From contig CM059975.1 of NCBI GenBank assembly GCA_030490835.1, forward strand, positions 30,536,133 through 30,600,132: DNA of 64,000 nucleotides, given 5' to 3'. Under the pieces are notes generated by a model. It worked only from the letters and a program-made list of their open reading frames with translations. It did not search any database and was not told where the DNA came from. Source of the DNA: Annona cherimola (lineage: Eukaryota > Streptophyta > Magnoliopsida > Magnoliales > Annonaceae). Of this stretch, positions 12,937-25,922 are shown one piece after another (positions within the stretch are counted from its first letter, which is position 1; every line of letters begins with the position of its first letter). The translations under genes were made by a program, and so were the position numbers.

Positions 12937-13258
12937 GGGTAATTTACAAATATATCCACTTAGTTTGATCAAAATTGCAAATATATTTACATAGCTTCAA
13001 AAATTATAAATAGCCCCCAAATAGTGTAACCATAATTGTAAATAACCCTCATGCTAATATAAAAGTGATATATTTTATTTTTGCAAATAACCCCTACATA
13101 GTTTAACTATAATTGCAAATAACCCCTAGGTCATGATAATACAATAACGATGTTATAATGACATAAGGTTATTTGCAATTGTAGTTAAACTATGTAGAGG
13201 TTATTTGTAATTTTTAAAGTTATGTGGGTATATTTGTAAGTTTGATCATGCTAAATGA
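12937..13258. mobile_element. Inverted-repeat MITE, family B copy 1
   Basis: A near-palindrome of about 320 bp. The left arm has caaatatatccacttagttt and the right arm has the complement pattern (aaagttatgtgggtatattt); both arms repeat a motif meaning 'catagtttaactataattgcaaataaccc'-like sequence in opposite directions. It starts with GGGTAA like copy 3 at 43032. No coding capacity. Confidence 0.65.
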
Positions 13259-14610
13259 TTTTTAATATCTTGATACATTATTGAAAAATGAAATCTCTTC
13301 ATCGTATTAACATTACCTTTATTGTCTTGCAAATTCTGTTATTTGTTTAGTATTGTTGTGCATATTCTATTTATGAATGTATAAAATCAACGTAATAAAA
13401 TAATTTATTGCTAAATATTAATTTTAAAATTATATTTTTCAACCTCCAAACTATCTAAAGTCTCAATAATATATAGATAAATGATTTTTAAAAAATATAT
13501 TTTTATATTTTAATACATATGTGAATGTATTTAAGCATTTTTTATAATTTACACATGCACATATATATTTTTTCAGCAAATGTGATACATACACAAAATT
13601 GATATAGATGAAACTTTATTTCTTAGCTAAACAAATGATTTTAAATATAATGTAGAATTTCTTTATACCCATAATATTTGCACTTAATTCCTAATACACC
13701 GATAATATTTCATAAATTTCTCTTACACCTAAAATATTTCACCTTCAATTTCTATTATATCCACTCTATTAACACAATTATTCTCTACTATATTGAAAAG
13801 ACGATTTTGCCATCCTAAAATTTTCCTACGTAAAATTATTCAACCTTAATATGACTCTTGAATCATTTAGTACTACATATTGATGATTTATCATCATCAA
13901 TTAAGTCACATTGGAGAATTGTCTCAATTAGAAAATTCTGAATGGACAAAATCATCTTCTCAATAAAATCGATAACATGTGTATTAAGGGCATGGGCATA
14001 AGAAGAAATAAGGATGAAATGTTTCAAGTACATAAGGAACATATGAAATATTGTGGCTGTATCAAAAATTAGGGGATACATTATAGGCATGAGATAAATT
14101 TTCCCTAAATACAATGATGAGATTAAATTTTCTATAAACATCAAAAATCTAAAATTGGAAGGAGCTACATGAAAGTACTGTGGGACCATCTAACTTTAAT
14201 TTACAAAACAATGTAAACTATGTCATAGCTTTAATTCATAAAACAATAGAAATTATATTATAACTTTAATTTATAAAACAATATAAATAAAAATCATTTA
14301 TCAAAAATGAAAATAAAATTTTTTATTACATTAAATTTTCATAATAAAAATAAAAAAGATTTAATTTACAAATTTTGTGAAAGAGAGTGAATCAGCGTAT
14401 GCCCATCACTTTTTTATCTAAATAAAATCGTATATAATTTTGAATTCATCTTTAAACAATGAAAACATAAAAAAAATTAATGCATTAATTTCTCAAGATT
14501 ATTAAAAATAATGGTCTTATAATATATATTTTCAATGTTTAATGCACCTAACAATTAAAACTTATATTAAGAGTACACACTAAACATGTAAGAGGTAATA
14601 TATAAGGGCT
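13259..14610. other. AT-rich intergenic stretch
   Basis: Very AT-rich with short simple-sequence runs. No gene, RNA or bounded element recognised. Confidence 0.5.
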
Positions 14611-14930
14611 TGGATCCAGTGCATCAGTTTGCATTGAGCTTCAGCGCATATGGGTGTTTTACCCATTTGTTTTATTTTTTGATTTTTTAACATATTTATA
14701 AGGACCCAATCATGGTGTTCTCATATATGTAGTTTTTTGCAGCGCATAAGAAATAATTTATTTTTTATTTTTAAAATTCGAAATAAAATATTCAAAAATA
14801 TCAACAGAGGTAAAAGCTATACATGTAGGGAAACATTATGCTTAGGTCCACACATGAAATTGAAAAAAATTGAATTTTTTTTTAAAAAATGGGTCGTGCA
14901 CCCTTGTTCACTGGATTCGCGCTCATATAT
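14610..14930. mobile_element. Possible MITE with GGATCCAGTG/CACTGGATTC ends
   Basis: The left sequence GGATCCAGTGCATCAG near 14613 and the right sequence TTCACTGGATTC near 14908 are inverted. The interior is AT-rich. No clear target duplication. Confidence 0.35.
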
Positions 14931-15165
14931 GTAACTGCATAAGAAAATATATGTCAAACAACCTCATATTTTAGAATGATTCTTGAAATTTTTTTTCACG
15001 TAAAGCCCAACACAATCCTATTTAACTTGGGTCCAGGTTGAAATCAGGATTTCTTCTTAGGTATACATGCTATTGAGCTACCAACTAGGGATAGTGTCGA
15101 GTTAAAATCAACCTACAACTTGGTCAACTCAACCCAGTTTATGGCAAAATTTAAGGTTGAGAATT

Positions 15166-15521
15166 CAATGCTCCCGGGTGCATACATCCTTTTTTTTAAA
15201 TTTTTTTTTTTATAAAACTGTTAATCTAAGTATATTTAATATATGTATTAATTTTGATCATTTTTAGAGTATTTTAGATATTTATTTTTTATTTTTGAAA
15301 ATCTGTGGCATTTTAGGTACTTTTAAATTACCTACAATGCCACTAATTTTAAAAAATAAAAAATAAATATCTAAAATACTCCAAAAATAGTAAAAATTAT
15401 ACACATATTAAATATATCTAGATTAATAATCTTGTAAAAAAATTTTCGAATTTTTTTTTTTTTAAAAAAAAGAGTATATGCACCTAGGAGCATTGAGAGC
15501 GTAATACTCCCGGATGCATTT
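15166..15521. mobile_element. Inverted-repeat MITE, family A copy
   Basis: A long hairpin. The left arm (CTCCCGGGTGCAT, then a T-rich run, then gttaatctaagtatatttaa) is complementary to the right arm (ttaaatatatctagattaat, A-rich run, gcacctaggagcattg, then CTCCCGGATGCAT). The centre holds 'gtggcatttt' and its complement. It belongs to the family also present at 16892, 34040, 40464, 50527, 57149 and 59090. Confidence 0.8.
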
Positions 15522-16361
15522 GATGACATCCCCTACATAATGGTCCAAAGTTAAGTTTCGTCTAACTATTAACTCGATAATACAACCTGTTTCATCAACC
15601 CATATAACTCGGCAGTAAAGTAAAACAGCTAATATTTTATTGATATTTGCTTTATAAGTTACGCGCAATTGCCAGCAATGAAATCATCATTCTAATTAAG
15701 AATGTGGAAGAAAATTAATGTTTTAAATTCAAATAAATCATCACTCCAAATAAAAGTGTATAAAAATTGTTGTTTTAAATTCAAATAGATCGAGACCTGA
15801 TCTTCTACGACCGGTCGTCAAAAAATATATTTTTTTTTATCAACCCACTAATAACCCGCAACCCAATCTGTTTTTGTTAAATGGATTAAGCTTAGGGTTA
15901 GCCTCCAAATCATAAACCCGACCTAGTTACATCCCTACTACAAACCTTACCGCACAGAACCATCAAGACGTATCTTTCTCACCAGTGATCAATATCATGC
16001 TGTATTATTATTTTTTCCCTAAATTTACACCATATTTATTTCATGTACATAACAAAAAGAAGAGATTCCCTTCCCTGTGGGAGAAATCACAATATGTTTC
16101 TCTCGCCCTGTGCAAAGATTTTGGATGTTCTTCTGGTGCAAGAGTGGGTTATCCGATAGATCTTAAACCTTTCATACTTCATCAGCACCACATATATCCA
16201 TAAGAACTTACTGCCTCAGCTCTTCATATGAAAAAAGAAACCAAACAAAGAAAAGAGTTGGTAAGAAAATGGCAAATACATGTAATTTCCAAGCAAATGG
16301 TTGAGTTGCAACTACGAAAGGAAGTCTAATTTGGATTGCGTGGTTAATGCTGATTACCTCC
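15522..16361. other. Intergenic, 3' flank of the vacuolar sorting receptor gene
   Basis: Contains the 3' UTR of the - strand gene. A minus-strand AATAAA at 16035-16040 is a possible polyadenylation signal about 320 bp past the stop, but I cannot confirm its use. Otherwise AT-rich with no gene. Confidence 0.4.
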
Positions 16362-19300
16362 TTATACTGAACCTTGTCGCAGAGGTTGGGCCTCATTCTG
16401 CTGGTTGTCGAGTGGCATGTATTGCGACATGATAGCCATGATCTCTGAGTCCATGTAAGACTGCAAGAAAGGAATGGAGAATTTATCATTTTATCAAGGG
16501 ATAAGCAGGCAATTGAGAAAACTTGAAATTTGCCTGACTGTTAAGGAAGAAAAGAGTCTAAGACTGCACAAGATGCTCTTGGCTTTGAAGACTTACCCTG
16601 AGTCTGTACTTGTAAAAGATGTAACCTGCTACACCAATACCAACCACTCCAGATAGGACTAACATTGTTAGGAACCACCCAAATCTTGATGAACTTCTCC
16701 CTATGTGATAACAAACACGCCAGAATTAGAGAAACCAAATCAATGGCAATCACCCACGTTGATAAAAGGTCATGGTCATTATTCTGGAATTAAATTATTG
16801 ACAGATGAAGTATGCAAAGGTTGTGTGCGTTTTTTTTAAAAAAAAAAAAAAAATTATTTTGAGCTTAAGCATGAGTTTGACGGGTCGTTAACTAGTGCAC
16901 CCGGGTGGCAAAACCCCAATTTTATTTTTTTTGAATTTTTCTGTAAATGACTGAAATACCCTTTTTTAAAAATAAAAATATGCATAAATCTCCAAAAGTG
17001 GTAAAACTTAATACATATGTTAGATACACTTAAATTAACAGTTATATAACAAAATTTCAAAAAAAAAAAAAAGGTTTTTTGCACCTGGGTGCACCGAAGC
17101 TTAGTACACCCAGGTGCATTTAGTCAAATTCCGAGTTTAGCACCGCTGCCAACACAACTGGGATCAATGCCTTCACATAGTTTGCAATGCAAACACTGGA
17201 CATGTGCCATTCCAGCATTCTGGTAATTGGCTATGTGAATGGTGGTAATGCTGTTCCAGCATTCCCCACCCTTACGAACTGCAACTTTGGTTAAAACCAC
17301 AAGTGATCAATTCTTTTACGAATAGAGGAATTTCTAAATGTACATTCCACACCCTTAGCAACAGTAACTTGATTAGAACCACGAGCGATCACATTTTTTG
17401 CAAATTTCTAAATGTAAAAAAGAAATAAAATTAAAAAATTAAAAAATCAACACCAGATAGTCCATTCTCAGAAGTCAGGAAAATAATTTTGTGGGATATA
17501 TATGGATACGACTCTTCTTTGGACTGGTGGCTTTGTTGGCGTTGGAGAGGACACATTCAGGCTAAACAAAATTTAATTGCAGGTTTCCTTACCAATGCAG
17601 GTGTCTTGATCCTTTATGTATAGAAGGTTCCCCTTGCACTTGCAGTCATATCCACCCCATGTATTCTTGCAAGTGCAACCATCGCACTTACAGGCAATAC
17701 CTTCCTTGCATTCATCAACATCTGATTAAAGAGGAAGGAAGGAAAAAAAGAAAGAAAAAAAAAGACATCACTGGAAGCAGAAAATTGAGGAACTCAAAAG
17801 ATTAATATAACAATACAAATACAATATCACTCGATTCCACCCAAAATATGTTGCTGTCTGCTGATAATTTGTCATTTTAGTGGTAGGAATATCACATACA
17901 GATAATTTGAGAGTGAAAAAATCTCAACAACATAGTTACCAGATGAGCTACACATTTGATTCAGAACACTGACAATCCATCAATTTCAATACTATAATCT
18001 TCTCTAATCCATCCACCTGTTTATGGACCACACTTATTACATCCCAAAATCTGTACAGCGTGCTGCCTTTTAAATGTTGCATGTGAACAATGTTTATGAA
18101 ATGGTGCTCCATTGATAATTCATTTCAAACAGCCTTACCTTCACATTTATAGCCATCACCGTGAAACCCAGCAGGGCAGCGACAACCTCTGAGCTCAGAT
18201 TCCTTTAATGTCAATAACAAATCTAGTAAGAGATCTGAAAAACTGTGGTAATGAAAGAAAACTGAAATTTTGATTCCATATCATCATTAAAAGCCATTAA
18301 TAAGAGGCAGAATGTCACGGAACTGAGCAAGCTGAGAATGATTGCCCTTTTTTAGTTTCTGACCAGCAACCTCCATTGTTCATCAAGCATCTTCCTGGCC
18401 CCACAGCTGTCAAGGTGGAAATAAAGTTTGAATAAAATATTCTACAGTAAAGGCATTGATAGAAGTAAGCAGATGATAGAAACATTTCAATGAAAGAAAA
18501 CAAAGTCTTGTAACTTTATCCTCAGGGTAATAGATTTCCAGTTCCCATCATTAAGTTCTATGGATATAGAAGCACAATTAACATTCTTACAGAATTGACA
18601 TCTATTGCTCCACGGGGATCTATTCATGCGTAGGATGTGGAATCGAAGGTGTGACATATCTAGCATCCTAAGGTTTATTTGGATAGGGTGAAAAGGGAAA
18701 GAAGAACTTCACATCACCCATGCATGATATAAGACATTCTCTACTTTGATCAACTCTACTTTTTCCATAATTCAAATTATCCTTTACAGCATCCACTGTG
18801 TCATTTTCATAAAATGCTTATTTATATTGTCTTTATCCACCACATTATTTTACTCACATCGGCATACTTTCCTCATATTCCCGAAGTTAAAGTTGCACTC
18901 CACCTATTCAAATAAGCCCTATTGAAACTATTAGTGTTTTTAAGGATAAAAAGGTGCCCTAAATTTGTTCCAGGTAAACCTGCATGTCCTTCACTGCATT
19001 TTTTCCCCTTCAGAGTTGATTGCTTCATTATTCTTTCTGTAGAATTCTAATCATTGTGCTTTAAAAGATATTTTTTATTTGCGTAAAAAAAAGACATTTG
19101 TGACACACACGTCTGATTCTCCACTAATGTGCACAGCTTTCAAGGGCCTTTTTTCTTCACTCTTGAAGACAGCCAAAACATATACGGATGGATGATAGAG
19201 CTTAGCATAATATGACTGGCTGAGTATCACCATGAAACATGGGTGGAGAAGGAGCACTGGTGACAGATTGAGAGGGAGTTAGCTACTTAAAAAGAAATTG

Positions 19301-22300
19301 GGGTGAGGTGTGTTAAGTCCAAAGATTAGATCAGCATAGATAGATTCTTCAGTTATGATTCTTGAACTCTGTAATTCTAGCTTTCTTCATTAAGAATCTG
19401 TGATTGTAGTCTTGATTGCAGTTCAATCAGCCATTCCTTGAAAGATTGATTGCCACTCATGGTATCTCATTTGGGATCTTGAGGAGAGTCCGAGGATTAG
19501 ATCAGAATAGATAGATTCTTGATTTATGATTCTTGAACTCTGTAATTCTAGCCTTCTTCAATAAGAATCCGTGATTGTTGCCCGATTGCGGTTTGGATCT
19601 ATCAATGATATTAGAGCTCCTTAAGACCCCGAATGAGATATCATTAGTGTCAATCAAGCTTTCAAGGAGTGGCTCATTGAACTAGCAAGATCCTGAATAG
19701 TGTAATCTCACAGTTAGGTTAGTTTTTACTTTGTAATCTCTGAATAGTGTAAACTTTCAATCACTTGTTGGATTGGGTGAGATCTATAAATATTTACGTC
19801 AACAAAAATTAAAATTGGTTGAAGTGTACAGGATCATGAGCAAACGTTTCTCCTCTAATCATCTAGAATTTAAGACAAGTGAAAGGAAATCAAATGTGGG
19901 AATTTGGAAGCACCTTCACAAGATGTATAACCATCTCCATGATATTGAACACCATTCACCAAAGGGCATTCACAAAGTCTACCCCTGAAAGTGTCCTACA
20001 CAAACAGAAGACAACTCAAAGATCAGATATAGAAACAAAATATCACATAATCATAGAATGGAATCTTCTACTAGAATCATTAGATGATGGATGCTGAATA
20101 ATCTTATTAACAATACCTTGCATGCAGTAACATTCAAATGCATGTCCCTCCAACAGCCGCCATTCCTTTCAAGGCACTCATTGGTCTCCAGATCTGTAGG
20201 AATGACAACTCAATGAAGATAAGCTGCAAAATATAAGAGATAATTGTGATAAGCTATCTTAACTAGAAAGACAGGAAAGCATTTACCTCCGCTCAAGCAA
20301 AGTCGAGGTTCTGTAGTCTCCTTAAATCCAGCACATAAAGCTTTCAGCACTGCAGTTCTCTGCAGTTTCCCTTCAGGAGTAAAGGAAAAAGAAAATTTAT
20401 AACATCTTCAAATTACATGCATTACTATAAGAGTAAAACACAACCCAGAGAGATTAAGGAGAACGAATAGTCTCCAGACCTGCATTTGAAGTTCATGCAG
20501 ATTGAAAATACATTATGAAAGTCTACGAGATCACCGAAATGATTTTCTTTAACATAGTGATGATAACAAAACTTCATAATTATGAGAGAAGAAAAAATTT
20601 ATTGTGGATACAATTTATAGTAGACTTTAACCATCAATCACACCAAAATAAAATTCTTAACTAGGTACTATGAGGCATCCTGTGACAAACCTCGATATTG
20701 TACATTGTTGACGACCAGGGTTGGCAAGATGGTCACATCACCACGAGAGCCTCGACCGACCTATCATTGATAGAACAGTCATGTATTCATCTAAAACAGA
20801 GATGAAAAAGATAAAAGTGATTGGATGGACATTAAGACAGTTTTTCTTTAGCAATAACTGATCTGTTTTAAAGCAAAGAGAAAGGTTCAAAAGGTCATTG
20901 TAATTGAAGTTTCAGGTGGTTAACAACATATGCAGTCTCTGCAGCCACCTTCATTGTGCAAAAGGTACCAATATGCAAGAAAGTCAAACGTGGGTGTGCA
21001 TCAGATATCCCCAAGCTGCACTCACACAATGACTAGAAGATATCTAGTACAAGAATCAGATAGCAGCAACTAGTAGAAAGGAAATTTAAAAAAATCTAGT
21101 AATGTCCATTTAGAAATAGCCTGTGTGATTTACAGTCTACAAATCTGTCCTGTAAGGCATAGTTTGGATCTGACGCATCATGTCACAATTCACATAAGCA
21201 AATACCATACTTGAATCAGTTCAGAAATCAGAGTAAAGAAAGGGGAAGATAAGGAGAAAAAAAAAAGACAGAAAAAACAAAACGAAAAAGACGAACCTGA
21301 AGTTCCTGCTCAGCCTTCAAGACGTCATTCTCTGTATCAGCCTCAGGATCACCCATGCACCTTTTAATCTTTTCGAGGGGCAAATCTAATATTTTGGATT
21401 AGAAAAAAAAATAAAAAATTATGAAATCTTATAAGAACAATGAAAACAAATCTTGAACGTCACTCACCAAGTGATTTGATGACATCCTCCGCACACTCCT
21501 TGCTATACCTCTTCTTTTTCATGGAACATCTGATGTGAAAATCAGTCACAAAATCCCACCAAACCCATGAACGGTTGCTCTCATTAGCCACTCTATGCAC
21601 ACATAGCTGCCGGAGATTCTCAACAACAACATCTTTTCCATCATACCCCTCTCCAAAATCTTGCTCTGGGTCAGGTGCACAATACCTACCATGATTGATG
21701 CACTGAGATTTGCACTGCTTGCTTAGGATAAAAGCCTCAGGACAGTACCAAGTAATATAGTGTGGAGTGAACAAAGAGTAACCACCCTTCTCAAGAATTT
21801 GAGCATGACCCTTGAAATTCTTCACAAAATTCATCTGCTCATCACAGCGAATGCCACATTCATCATTACTGTTGGTCCAAAGCTCATACTCAACTCTATC
21901 ATCAGGGTGAGGCATGGACTCTGTCCAATCCAGTTTTAGTAACACCTCTTGATCCTTTTGCAGTGCTTTCTTCAGGGCCTCGCCGAAGGATCGGTTTATC
22001 AGAGCAGATGGGATTCTGATTTTCTCAATGTAGCCTTCTGAATCAGTGCTTTCCTCAGGGGTATCCATTGTTATAAGAGGCTCATCAATATTATCTGCAA
22101 CTAGGACTGCAGCAGCTCCAGCCTGTTGGCCATTCCACACCTTCAAAGCAAAGTAGCAATCTACAACAGAAAGGAAAAAACAACTAAGCAAATATCCATT
22201 GATGCTAGGGTTTTTTTTTTTTTTTTTTTTCCTGATGGATGGGTGGAGATTGAAGAACAAGAGAAAAACTGGCAAACAACAAAATAGAATTTCTGATGTG

Positions 22301-24323
22301 GGCTTATGAGATGGACCTGCAGAATATGACTGCAGAAATAAAAGCATGACAGAGGAAAATGCATTTAGTCAGTGATTTCAAGCAAAGTGATTTTGTTAGC
22401 CTGAGCTAACAGGCATACTTTCTTTTATTTTCTTTTCCGTTGGAAATGTTATCTGAGTGTATTTAATTCAGATGTCAATTTTTATAATTTCTGCATACGT
22501 GCATACATTTTTATTTTTTAAAAACACTTTCTGGAGATGAAAATGACTTAAATACCTCCAAAAAGTGTTGTTTTTTAAAAATAAAAAATATATATATAAA
22601 TACACCATGATCAATATATATATATATATTCAGAAATTGAAAAATGATATATCCGGTGCAGCATGCTGCCCCTGAATATTTCTGATATATATATATAAAA
22701 TCTTGGGCTAACAAATGAAATTGTTAGCCCGGTATCATATTGTTTTGCAAGGCTGTGAAGAAACGACGAACAGAAAAGGAAATTTCACAATATAACAAGA
22801 GGCAGTTTCCTCTAAGTGCCGAAGACTGCCTAATTCAAAAATTCGACATCATTGTCTGATGAAGTATTTCCGCAACAATTACCAAAGCAAACCGCCAAAC
22901 ATGCAAGACTGTTTAGGGTCGTGCGAAATTTTGTGGCTGTGGATGGATGGATGAAGAAGGATAGAAGAGATTATTAAAAAATTGAAATCGATATCCAACC
23001 AACCCCTCCTACAGGAGATTGGAAACTGCCTAGTTCCGAAAATCTGCTCAGATAATTAGCTGACACAGCAACACTATGTTACTTGTTGCTCAACATCCAG
23101 AATTTTATAACAGAACAACAGTGAAATAGAACACCCGAATTCAATTCACAATCCTTCTTCAGAAAACCATGAATCGAACCGTCCGATCCGACATCCTAAA
23201 GCCTCTCCCACAGTACACATCAGCTCCCACCCATTAATTCAGCCTACCGCTGGGATCCACAGAAAAAGAAAAAAAAAGAAAAGAAAAAGAAAAAGGCCTA
23301 ATCATGGTAATCGGGTTTCCAAACTGCCCACCATCCTGTTAACCCATCTACCGAAGTAATTTAGAAAACAGTAAAAAAGGTGATTTTTTTGAACCTACAT
23401 CCCACTGACTACTCTTAAGAAATTCAACTATTCAGTGCTCCAAATCTATCGTTCTTCATCCATCAAAGGAAAAAATAAAAATCTATCGTTCTTCATGATC
23501 TGTATCCTCTTTTTTTTTTAAAAAAAAAATAGAGAAAAAACGCCGTTGCAAGAAATTCAGGCGCAAAAATTCAATTTGATTTTCTAAAATTCCAGTTACT
23601 GATGTCTGTTGCTCGAGACGGTGTTTCCTGGCGGGTGACTACAAATTTCCAAAACTTTCTAGGGACTAAAAAATAATTGAAAAAAGACAATTGCTTGCAA
23701 GTTTGAAAATGAAAATTTTGCGGATACCAACTTTTCTATGTTGCTTATTCGTTAAGAAAACGCACCAAAAATGCACGCAAAAATCGCAGTTGGGTTGGAA
23801 AATCAACCTTCTCATAATATCACAGCTAGCAATCACTCCGTCCAAAAAATTTCAAGCAACATTCACGGATTAAACGAGGACAAATCATTTTTTGGCGGAT
23901 AACAATCGCCCATCGACCCAAAAAAATTTCCCGCACCGAGGCCCAAAAAAAAAAAAAAAAGACTGATGTTGAGACGATCAATCCTGAAAACTCGGAATAC
24001 AATCCCAGAATCGAATCCTCACCTCCTCGATCGAGAAGCAGAATGAGGGGCCGCGATGAGGAGGACTTGAAGGTGGAGTCGAATTGCCTGCAGCCGGAGG
24101 AGCCCCTATCGGGGTAGACGACAGTGCCCACCATCGTCCCGCCGTAGTCGGGAACCCCGAAATTAGCGATGGCGCTGTCGTGCCTGCCCCGCAGGTGATC
24201 CGGCGACAGAACGGAGATGCTGCTCTTCTCGACGACAAAGCGGGCGGAACCCACGAAGAAGGTGGTGGCAGAGAGGAGGCAGAAGCCGACGAAGAAGGTG
24301 GCGAAATTCACGAGGCCCGCCAT
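16362..24323 (-). CDS. VSR: Vacuolar sorting receptor (BP-80/VSR family, VSR5/6/7-like), 12 exons, 624 aa
   Basis: Seen: exons, in transcript order, 24323-24023, 22160-21468, 21385-21297, 20760-20691, 20370-20287, 20193-20117, 19995-19914, 18406-18324, 18202-18139, 17721-17593, 16700-16597 and 16460-16362. All introns are GT-AG, phases agree, and the total is 1875 nt. The product has a signal peptide (residues 1-27), a PA domain (about 55-170), a Cys-rich central ligand-binding region (motifs [29 protein letters not shown]), EGF repeats (about 413-557, with DVDECKEG), one membrane span (566-586) and a cytosolic tail with YMPL at 606-609. Known: VSRs are type I receptors that carry NPIR-type cargo from Golgi/TGN to the vacuole; the tail tyrosine motif binds AP adaptor mu subunits. 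Length matches the family (about 625 aa). The luminal sequence ([18 protein letters not shown]) resembles the VSR5/6/7 clade from memory, so that subgroup is inference. The exon 8 donor (GTTCCG) is weak. Confidence 0.96.
16892..17125. mobile_element. Family A MITE, left part shortened, in VSR intron 10
   Basis: Begins AGTGCACCCGGGTGG and ends with the double motif gcacctgggtgcaccgaagc, then CACCCAGGTGCA. The right arm (cttaatacatatgttagata, then aacagttata) is full length. Much of the left arm is deleted. Confidence 0.75.
19319..19690 (+). repeat. Rearranged LTR-retrotransposon fragments in VSR intron 7
   Basis: Two direct copies (about 19319-19430 and 19489-19605) share gattcttgaactctgtaatt and neighbours. 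Each is followed by a 50-bp block; the block at 19436-19490 and the block at 19612-19675 are inverted copies of each other (ccttgaaagattgattgcca against ggcaatcaagctttcaagga-like sequence). After unit 2 lies tgatattagagc, close to the tRNA-iMet primer-binding site TGGTATCAGAGC of Ty1/copia elements. No coding sequence remains. Confidence 0.45.
22208..22230. repeat. Poly(T) run in VSR intron 1
   Basis: About 22 T residues close to the 3' splice site of intron 1 on the - strand (poly-A as transcribed, just inside the intron). Confidence 0.7.
22392..22735. mobile_element. Possible MITE in VSR intron 1
   Basis: Left TTGTTAGCCTGAGCTAAC and right GGGCTAAC...TTGTTAGCCCGG give short inverted ends around an AT-rich body. 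The centre has inverted segments ccaaaaagtgttgttttt and ttaaaaacactttctgga. A (TA)n run lies at about 22612-22630. Confidence 0.45.
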
Positions 24324-24660
24324 TGGAAATTCGTGGGTCTTTTGTGCGGCGGTCGGCGCCTCTGTTTCGTCCGCGAGGTGTTTGGTAGAAGGATGGAAGA
24401 CGAAGAGGAGGGGAAGGAGAATGAAAAAAAGCGACAGGAGGGGAGGGACGAGTGTCAGCGGAGGAGGTTGGAGGTGTCTACAGGTGGGGAGAGAGAGAGG
24501 TGTTGGATTCTAGTGTTACGTAGAAGAGACGAAGGCAGTCTGATCTGGGCGGGCGAAGCGGAACTAACGTTGGAAAGAAAGCTCGTTGCTACTCTGGCGG
24601 GAGACGGGCGGGAGAGCAGTTGATATTCCGATCCTTTTTTTCCGGTTTTTGGACACTCCC
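24324..24660 (-). promoter_or_regulatory. 5' UTR and proximal promoter region of the VSR gene
   Basis: A GC-richer stretch directly upstream of the VSR ATG on the - strand, rich in CT as transcribed (ctctctctccccacc). Such CT-rich leaders are common in plant 5' UTRs. No convincing TATA box was placed. Confidence 0.4.
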
Positions 24661-25039
24661 AATTCCGGTCATAAATGCAGCTGTAGGCCTTCGGACAAAC
24701 ATCAACCGTCGCAAAATCCCGTACCACTTGAGAATGCCAAATGGACTGTTGCGCAATGTTTACGAATTATAATTTCCCAAGATTTCATTTTTGTACTACC
24801 AAATATTCGAATTTGTGGCCGGTTTTGGGTCTTCATAGAACATGTCAATTCGGGCCCGCGATGGTGATTAAATGATAGGGATGATTTTGTCTACGACCAT
24901 TTGCTCCATCTTGGTACCAAAATATCATCGATGCTTGTCACTTTTGAAAAGATGTACAATCGGGTATAATTGTATAAAAATAAGAAATTTTTTTTTATCA
25001 CACTTCGGTAATTACATTAGAGTTATTTGTTTAATTAGG

Positions 25040-25329
25040 GTGTGTTTGGTTACACACAAAATATGTCAATGAAAACTTTTCCATCAAAAACTTTTCACTC
25101 CCCATAACTACCTTATTTTTTAATTATTTTTTCACATTTTCCTATATAAACAACCCTACTTTTCAATCATTTCCACACACATATCCATACAACTACCCTA
25201 TCTATTTTAACTTTATTCTCTTTACACCCCATTATTACCCCTATCATATCTCATCATTTTCTATCAACTTGACAACTTCTACTCCGAAAAGTTTTCATCA
25301 AAAAGTTTTACCTCCAACCAAACGCACCC
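25040..25329 (+). mobile_element. Tourist/Harbinger-like MITE (family E copy 2)
   Basis: 290 bp, termini GGGTGTGTTTGGTT...AACCAAACGCACCC, flanked by TTA on both sides (25037-25039 and 25330-25332). This is the classic 3-bp target duplication and terminal sequence of PIF/Harbinger MITEs. The subterminal aaaacttttc and its complement are conserved. It lies about 0.7 kb upstream of the VSR start codon. Confidence 0.9.
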
Positions 25330-25780
25330 TTAGTTTTATTCTAATAGTGATTGACGCGGTTTCATTTGATAAAAGTTTTAAATTAGCACAACAAAAATTT
25401 GTCTTATATGATCTTATATAAGTTATTAACTCAACTCGTGTATCATTCAAAATATTCTTCTTATACAAACAAATGATTTTATAAATTATTTAATACAATT
25501 TGATCCATTCCCCCTTATGTTGGTGAAAAGTTTATTACCTTGTCCATTATATTTATTATTATTTACCATTAGAAGACAGAGTTGGGTACATTTGCTTAAT
25601 TATATATTCTCATATAAATTATGAATAATATTTAAATGCGTTTATATATGCCTTAAAATGTAACTATATTTATAATATATTTACAAAATCATTTATTCAT
25701 GCTGAAATAATATTTGAAAATATATTTGCTCTTCCCTTTTGAAAAGATATACAATCTGAAAATTTAAGAAGATATTTTGA
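25330..25780. other. AT-rich intergenic stretch
   Basis: No gene or bounded element recognised. Confidence 0.5.
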
Positions 25781-25922
25781 TTCATTGCGCATAGGCTCCC
25801 ATCGATTTACATGGAAGATAATAAACTCCCATCACATAGTTGACTCACTATGAGTTGAAACTCGTAACCAGAAGCTATTGCCCACATCCACAACCAACCG
25901 AGCTAAGCCTCAGTTGGTTCAT
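25780..25922 (-). repeat. tRNA-derived SINE
   Basis: On the minus strand the unit starts near 25920 with an A box, TTAGCTCGGTTGG (25893-25905). A B-box-like GGTTACGAGTTTCAAC follows at the spacing expected for a tRNA-derived Pol III promoter, then a non-tRNA body. I could not find a clear tail or target duplication. Confidence 0.6.

Noticed and set aside
13863..14189. 108-codon minus-strand frame
   Set aside because: AT-rich low-complexity translation with no start context, splice partners or family resemblance.
24084..24623. Long + strand open frame over the VSR first exon
   Set aside because: It is antisense to the VSR signal peptide/PA exon and its 5' UTR; the GC-rich sequence opens several frames and the residues show no family.
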